Shown in pieces: positions 58,151 through 64,000 of a stretch of DNA of 64,000 nucleotides. Position numbers and translations under genes: made by a program. Each line of letters opens with the position of its first letter. Positions within the stretch are counted from its first letter, which is position 1. The notes under the pieces were generated by a model. It searched no databases, was not told where the DNA came from, and worked only from the letters and a program-made list of their open reading frames with translations. This DNA comes from Chinchilla lanigera (lineage: Eukaryota > Chordata > Mammalia > Rodentia > Chinchillidae), in contig NW_004955480.1 of NCBI RefSeq assembly GCF_000276665.1, positions 9,823,236 to 9,887,235 of the forward strand, in the 5' to 3' direction.

Positions 58151-58784
58151 TTCTTTTTAAGATCTAGGCAACCTTTCCCTAAAACTCTCTAGCCAAATAC
58201 TATCTCAAGGATCAAAATTGCATCACACACCCAACCTAAGCCAATCACTGCCCAAGGGAAGGAGAACAACGGTGATCAGTTTAGACCAATCAGGACCCAC
58301 ACTAGAGCCTGGAGGAGGGTTCAATCTCTCCCAAAGCAGCACAAAGATAGGAGAGGACAGTAGCTACCTGAGCATTATTGAGAAGGAAGAAGGTAGACAG
58401 AGACTGATGTCTCTAGGAAAAGCAGTCTGTAGCATCTGCTACACATCCCCACCATCCATACAGGGGTCTGATGCTAGAGCCTGAGTTCTACAGCCTCCAG
58501 CTGCACATCCTCATCCTCTAGGGCACCATTGTGGGGGATTATAGCTATCTTCTCATTTTCCCACGGCACAGGCCAGAGAGGAACATGCCATCATCATGTT
58601 TATTTCAGAGATGATTAAAAGCTGAAGTATCAAGCCTGAAGGTCCACAGTCCTCAGACATATATCATTATGAAATGCAGCAGTCTACAGCACCAGCCTAT
58701 AAGCAACTAAAGGCCGGAGACTATAATATACTCATTTTTGTGAATCTAGCATCCAGAACCATTCCTAGTACAGAAAAAAGACAT
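58151..58784. other. Unique sequence without a gene
   Basis: Unrecognised. An 88-codon frame (58218-58484) has no domain. Confidence 0.4.
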
Positions 58785-60238
58785 TTTTTGAATTAAATTT
58801 ATTTGCAAATGATACATACAATGCATATAAATATGAAATTGTACATACTAATGGGATACCATGTAATGTTTCCATACATGCAATATTTAAATCAGGTTAA
58901 ATGTATGCTTCTCCTCAAACATTGATTATTTCCTTAAGGTAAAACTTTCAAAATCCTCTCCTCTAGCTTTTTAAAATATACAGTACATTATTGTTCTATA
59001 GTCATCCTTCTGTGCAATAGCACATAAGACCTTCTTATTCCTGTCTAAATATAATTTAGTACTCATTGATTAAACCTTCTCCTTTTCCCCAAATCACTTC
59101 TTTACCCAAACTCTGGTAACCCAGTCTTAACCCAGACTCTTAATCCTCTCAAATTTTATGAGATCAACTTTTTTAGATTCCACAGATGAGGGACATCATG
59201 TAGTATTTGTCTTTCTGTGACTGTGTATATGTATCATATTTTCATAATCAATTCATCAGTGATGGACACTTAGGCCATTTCCACTCATTGGCTACTGTGA
59301 AGAGTGTTGAAATAAACATAGATGCATAGATATCTCTTCAATAGATATATTACATTTTTTCCTTAGATATCTACCGAGCAGTACAATGTCTAGATTATAC
59401 AGTAGTTACATTTTCATTTTTTGTGAGGAAACTCCTCACTGTTTTCCATAATGGCTAAATTACATTCCCAGTAACAGTATGTAAGAGTTGCCTTTTCTCT
59501 ACATCTTTGCCCACACTTGTTATCTGTAGTCTCTCTGATAACAGCCATTACTACTGGAATGAGGTAATAGGTTATGGTGGGTTTAATTTTTTTGTATTTT
59601 TCTGGTCATTTCTGATGTTGGATACTTTTTCATAACCTGTTGTTAATTTTCATATCTTCTTCTGACACATGTATAGTCATTCTCCCATTTTTCATTGAGT
59701 TGGGTGTGTTCCTTGCTATTGACTTATTACCATCTCTAAGATATTTTGGATATTAATCCCCTATCAGATGTACAGTTTGCAAATACTTTCTTCCACTGAG
59801 TAGGCTGTTTTTTCACTTTGGTGATTGCTTTGTTAAGCAGAACATTTTTAGTATGATATAATTCCATTTGTCTATTTTTACTGGTGCTTTTGGAGCCCTG
59901 TGCAAAATATCCTTGCTCATTCCAATGTAGTGTTTCTTCTATGTTGTCTATGTTTTCATCTAATAGTTTCATAGTTTCTGGTCTCACACTGAAGTTTTTA
60001 ATGTACTTTTGAGTTAGTTTCTATAATCAGTAAATAATAGGTAAATTTGGTTTTATTCATCTGACACCAAGTTTTCCCAGAACTGCTTGTTGAAGAGGCT
60101 ATGGTTTCTCCAATGTACGTGTTTGGCAACTATGTTGATAATTAGTTAGCTCTAGATTCACAGGGGTGTTCCTCGGATCTCTTTTGTGTTTTGCTGGTCT
60201 ATATGTGTGTTTTTATATTGATACCTTTATAAAGGAAA
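58785..60238 (-). mobile_element. Old L1 (L1M-type), minus strand, about 1.45 kb
   Basis: Reversed 3' UTR from 58785 ('catgtaatgtttccatacat', 'ttgttctatagtcatccttc') followed by reversed ORF2 3' region ('ttccataatggctaaattac', 'tattaatcccctatcagatg', 'ccatttgtctatttttactg'). A minus frame (59736-59987) keeps a stretch like LLNKAITKVKKQPTQWKKVF. 5'-truncated at the junction with the next LTR. Many breaks, inactive. Confidence 0.92.
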
Positions 60239-60240
60239 AC

Positions 60241-60741
60241 TGATGTGGTTAGAAAGAAGTCTTCAAAATTCATGTGCTGGAAACTAAAGCAACTGTATTG
60301 GGAGGTGTTAAGACTTATATGCAGATGTCCCCTCACAGCCTTATGTGCTCATAGGTGGAGCTTTTCAGAAGTGGCTGGATCTAGAGCATCAGAATATGAA
60401 TTACTGATGTGAAATAATTAAATTAGTTCAGTGATTGTTTTAGGACAGCTCTGTGTATGGATAATGGGAAGGCCCACTGTAGGTGGGTGGCACCAACCAA
60501 TAGACTTGTAGGCTGAATGGAATAAAAGGGTAAGGGAGGCTCACTGCTACTGCTTTGCAGCCTCCTGCCTGCCACACTGTGGACTGTTTCTCCTCTTCCA
60601 TGCCCCTCTGCCATGTCACCCTGCCTTAGAGCCAGCTGACTATGGACTGAAATCTCTAAAAACTCTAAGTCAAAATAATTCTTTCTTTCTTTAATTTTCA
60701 GTGTTGGGTATTTTGTCTCAGCAAACGAGAAAAGCGAAACA
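60241..60741 (+). mobile_element. MaLR-type LTR, plus strand
   Basis: 'tgctcataggtggagctttt', 'agtggctggatctagagcat', 'cttagagccagctgactatg', 'aatttcagtgttgggtattt', ending 'gaaacaa'. Same family as 25469 but older and about 100 bases longer. It directly abuts the truncated L1. Confidence 0.85.
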
Positions 60742-60860
60742 AGAGATGAGGCTGGATAAGAGGTGGATGGATCAATGAGAGTAGGTTAATTACTGAGACA
60801 GAGGACTTCTCATAAAAATAAGTTTAGAGTTCTCATATGTCTTGCTGTCTCAGGCCATCT

Positions 60861-61256
60861 TGCTATTATGGTTTAGATCTAAAATGTCTTCCAAAATCTC
60901 ATGTGTTCAGAGATGGGCTTTTACAAAGTGACTGGATCATGGGGGAAGTGGGTTCATTAATGAGTTCATAGCTGAATGTGCCATTCAAAGGAAGACCCTG
61001 ATGAGAAGAGGTGGGTCATTGGGGGCATGAACTTGAAGGGTATATTCTTGTCCATGGCTCCTCTCCTCTTGCTCTACTTCCTGGCTATGGTACATTGAAT
61101 AGTTTTCCTACATCATGCCTTTACACCATGCCATTTCTACCTTGGAGACAACCAACGAAGAACTGAATTCTCTGAAACCGTGAGCCAAAATAAACCTCCT
61201 TCTTTAATTTGCAGGTGTTATTCTTTTCTCCCAATAATGGGAAATTGACTAATACA
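60861..61256 (+). mobile_element. MaLR-type LTR, plus strand, second subfamily
   Basis: 'tattatggtttagatctaaa', 'ggttcattaatgagttcata', 'gaaaccgtgagccaaaataa', 'attgactaataca' at the end. Related to the LTR at 973 (shared 'gtttagatct'-like start and 'gccaaaataaac' region). Confidence 0.85.
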
Positions 61257-61639
61257 TTTGACCTTTGGCCTCTGCATGTGGGATAACACAGCAAGAGGAT
61301 TCTTACCAGAAGCCAGCACCTTGATATTGGATTTTTTAATCTCCAGGACTATAAGAAAATAAGTTTCATATTCTACAAAATAGTCTTCAGTATTCTGTTA
61401 TCGCAACACAAAACTAAGATAAATGCAAATCTTATCACCCATCCTGCCAATTCTTTATAAGAGCTCTGACTCAAAAGCTCCCTGTGTCATGATCAAATAT
61501 GAGGCAGACAGGCCCAGCAAGGGGTAAGACCTGAAAGGAAGTATCCAAGTGTCTCTTTTGTCAAATGAGTTAGGAAAAACATCACTGGTCTTAAAAGCCA
61601 AACAAGATTGTTTCTTATTTTATAACTGGATAGCCTGAC
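61257..61639. other. Probable further LTR scrap and unique sequence
   Basis: 61290-61420 ('aagccagcaccttgatattg', 'aatctccaggactataagaa', 'gttatcgcaacacaaaacta') looks like the last 130 bases of another MaLR LTR in plus sense. The rest is unrecognised. Confidence 0.5.
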
Positions 61640-61720
61640 TCGTTAAATTTGGCTTCAGAGCTCAGTTTCCTTATCTGTGAAATAAAGAAGTAAACTAGGT
61701 CATATTTAAGTTATTTTTAT
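61640..61720 (+). mobile_element. MIR SINE core, plus strand
   Basis: 'ttcagagctcagtttcctta' followed by 'tctgtgaaataaagaagtaa' is a short MIR core. Confidence 0.7.
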
Positions 61721-62039
61721 CTATGAATTCCAACACTTGTAAAGCAAGACTCTAAGGTATATGTGAGCATGCCAACTCTATTTCTTTTTCTTCCTCTTTG
61801 CCTATGTACATTTGATAATTTATGGATCTGGGTGATGATAACACAGTAGAAGATAATGAGTTAAAATAATGCTTCTACTGAACAGTTTAGTTTAAAATTT
61901 CTTTTTTGTTTATTTCTTATAAGAAAGCTGAAGTATACTAATTTTCACAGTATTAAAGAAATTAAATGCAAAGAAAACAATGGCTTTTCTAGTTAGTCGG
62001 CTAAGTAATAAATCCAAACTCTAGGCCAGATATCCAACT
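61721..62039. other. AT-rich unique sequence
   Basis: Nothing recognised. Confidence 0.35.
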
Positions 62040-62425
62040 CTTAGAACCTATATTATTTAGCTTTCTCACTACTGTGACAAAATACTAAAACCCACAGCTT
62101 AAAGAAAGAGAGGTTGAGTTTCCTCATGGTTTGAGTCCCTGATCAGCTTGTTCAAAGGCAAAGACATAACAGAAAGGTGGGGTAGAGCAAAACTTCTTCA
62201 CTCATGGTGGCTTAGAATCAGAGCAAAGGAAGATAAAAGAGAAGCAAAGCAGAAGAGACAAAGGATCAGAGGCAGACCCCAAGGCCATACCTCCATGACC
62301 CACACAGACACAACTAGAAGTGTGCTTCACCAATCCCCCGGGGTGGAGCTCACAGCCAATCAATTGAAAGTCCACAGTAATTACAACAGTACCCTAGACT
62401 CTGACTCATGACACAAATGACAGCC
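62040..62425 (-). mobile_element. MaLR-type LTR (diverged), minus strand
   Basis: 'ctttctcactactgtgacaa' with 'aatactaaaacccacagct' at the left, 'cacacagacacaactagaag' and 'gagctcacagccaatcaatt' at the right. The order is that of a reversed MaLR LTR. The subfamily is not identified. Confidence 0.6.
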
Positions 62426-62779
62426 CTATTTCACCAAAGCTGTGAGAATCCTGACTTAAATGTTTATCTGAAGAATAACAAAGAGGAGAGGTAAAATTGC
62501 TAACTTGGGTCACAAACACCTTTATTATTTTACAGTTGAGTTACAAGCGATCCACAAAGAATACAGTACAAGGGAAAACTATCTAAAACTAAAGTTGTCC
62601 AAAAGAAAAACAATGTTTTGAGAGATCATAGACTGTATTCAAACTTACAATAAATAAGCCCCTGAGGAGATGGTAGGCTTCCAATAAGAATTCCCCTTCA
62701 ATCTCTAAAGAGATGTTACTCATACTAAGGCAGTTTGAGTTTATGTTGTAGATTTTTCATTTCTGACATAAGTTTATGT

Positions 62780-63485
62780 ACCATCAATGAACAATTGAAA
62801 TTTGAAATTAAAGATGCCATACCACTTACATTAGCACCCTCCAAAAGTGAAACTTTTATGCATAAATCTAATAAAATATGTATAAGATCTATATAAGAAA
62901 AACTATAATTCTGACAAAAGAAATCAAAGAACTAAATAATTAGAGAGTTATTTCATGTTCATGGATAAGAAGGCCCGATATTTTTAAAAACTCAGTTCTT
63001 CTTGAGTTATTCTATAGATTCAGCACAATTCTAATCAAAATCTCAGCTAGATTTCTCATGTTACAAAACTGATTCTAAAATTAATATGGAAAAGCAAAAG
63101 AATCAGAATAGTCCTCACAATACTGAAGAAAGGCAAAACAGGAAGACTGACTTCAACACTTACTATGAAGACACACTAATGACAAGATTATTTTGGCAAA
63201 AGAACTGACAAGTAGTTTAATGGAATGGGGTACCACGGAAACAGATCCAGACTGATATAGTCAGCTGATCTTTGACAAAGGCAAATCAAGAAAGAAATAG
63301 TTTTTTCAATGAAAGTTTCTGGAATAACTGGGAACCCACATATAAGAGTAAATGTTTAAATCACAGATGTTATTTCTTTTATAGAAATCAATGTAAAATG
63401 GAACATAGATCTCAATGCGAAATAAAAAACCATAGATGATAACAGGAGTAGACATAGGTGTCCCTGACTTTGGTGATGACTTTTC
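62780..63485 (+). mobile_element. Old L1 ORF2 fragment, plus strand
   Basis: 'taccacttacattagcaccc', 'atggataagaaggcccgata', 'gattctaaaattaatatgga', 'agctgatctttgacaaaggc' and 'aactgggaacccacatataa' follow the ORF2 3' half of mammalian-wide L1s. The reading frame is broken many times. Neither end of the element is seen. Confidence 0.85.
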
Positions 63486-64000
63486 AAAAATACAACACTA
63501 GGGACTTCTAGAAAATGGAGGAGAGATGAGAAGAAGGAAAAAGCCTCTCTGAGATTTGGTGTCCAGACACTGGAATATAGCAATATGAGGAACACAAGAG
63601 GAGGGAAGTGGGTGCCCTGGACCCAGGATGGATCTGAAATGAGAATTGAAGCCCACAGAGAGACCAAAGAGAGAAATTTCAACAAAGAAGGAGGTGGTAA
63701 GTAGTGCCCTCTCCCTAACCCTGGACTAAAGAAGTGGGAGGGTTAGCTCAAAACTGCAGACCCACAGTGACTGCTGGCCATCCCAGAGGCCTCCATGGAG
63801 AGACACACGAACGGAATGGAGCAGTGGGCATGGAGAACTGCAGTGGCTGGTGAGTGGTGCAGTTTGAATATCCCATGGGAGATGGTGATTGGCTGGGAAC
63901 CATCTCAGAGAGAGGTCAACTAAGCTTGCAACTCAGAACAGCTGCTGGCTCCATCTAGTGGCCCTCAGCTGAGTTCAAGCGCACAGAAGGCACACCAACC
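63486..64000. other. Unidentified segment running off the window, possibly a repeat
   Basis: Starts with 'gggacttctagaaaatggag' right after the L1 fragment and changes to GA-rich, higher-GC text ('cccacagtgactgctggcca', 'gaatggagcagtgggcatgg'). It could be the 5' UTR of another L1 or an unfamiliar ERV/LTR. The window ends before it can be resolved. Confidence 0.3.

Overview
The window looks like nuclear DNA of a mammal, almost certainly a rodent. It carries several SINEs with a tRNA-Ala-like head (ID-type) and A-rich tails, dimeric SINEs with a B1 (7SL-like) left half and an ID-like right half, young and old LINE-1 pieces, ancient L2 and MIR, and many solitary LTRs of the MaLR/ERVL kind. No bacterial or viral gene organisation is present. 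B1+ID dimers point to the squirrel/dormouse/beaver side of the rodent tree. The ID consensus here differs from the ground-squirrel, guinea-pig and kangaroo-rat forms as I remember them. A beaver-like or related lineage is a guess I cannot test here.

I find no convincing protein-coding gene, tRNA gene or rRNA gene. The longest open frames (167, 134, 132, 131 and 126 codons) have no recognisable domain, are matched by comparable frames on the other strand, and are what chance gives in 64 kb. The window therefore reads as intergenic DNA or the inside of a long intron.

Layout: 1-1.5 kb, end of a young L1 with an ID tail, then a MaLR LTR. 1.5-7.4 kb, B1-ID dimer, MIRs and a MaLR LTR. 7.4-9.3 kb, a candidate LTR with short tandem repeats, a reversed L1 end, a TAGA microsatellite and a MaLR LTR. 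9.3-17.8 kb, two full B1-ID dimers and one weaker one, MIR, two LTRs and a quiet AT-rich stretch (14.4-14.9 kb) that may be regulatory. 17.8-26.6 kb, L2, four ID SINEs (one inside a tandem duplication), one MLT1-like and one MaLR LTR. 28-31.6 kb, L2 split by an 868-bp LTR with a perfect 5-bp target duplication. 32-36.6 kb, MIR, an MLT1-like LTR and unique sequence. 36.6-38.6 kb, the most GC/CpG-rich part and a possible conserved element or exon. 40-46.7 kb, old L1, two LTRs and MIRs. 48.2-51.0 kb, a 2.8-kb 5'-truncated L1 with dead reverse transcriptase and a nested ID. 51-57 kb, mostly unique with MIR/SINE pieces. 57.2-58.2 kb, an MLT1-like LTR split by an L1 3' end that carries a fold-back. 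58.8-61.3 kb, reversed old L1 followed by two LTRs. 62-64 kb, LTR, old L1 and an unidentified segment at the edge.

There is no gene network to describe. The value of the window is a readable record of nested insertions, local duplications and microsatellite growth, plus a few non-repeat stretches worth testing for conservation. Repeat family names come from memory of consensus sequences and were not run through a repeat database.
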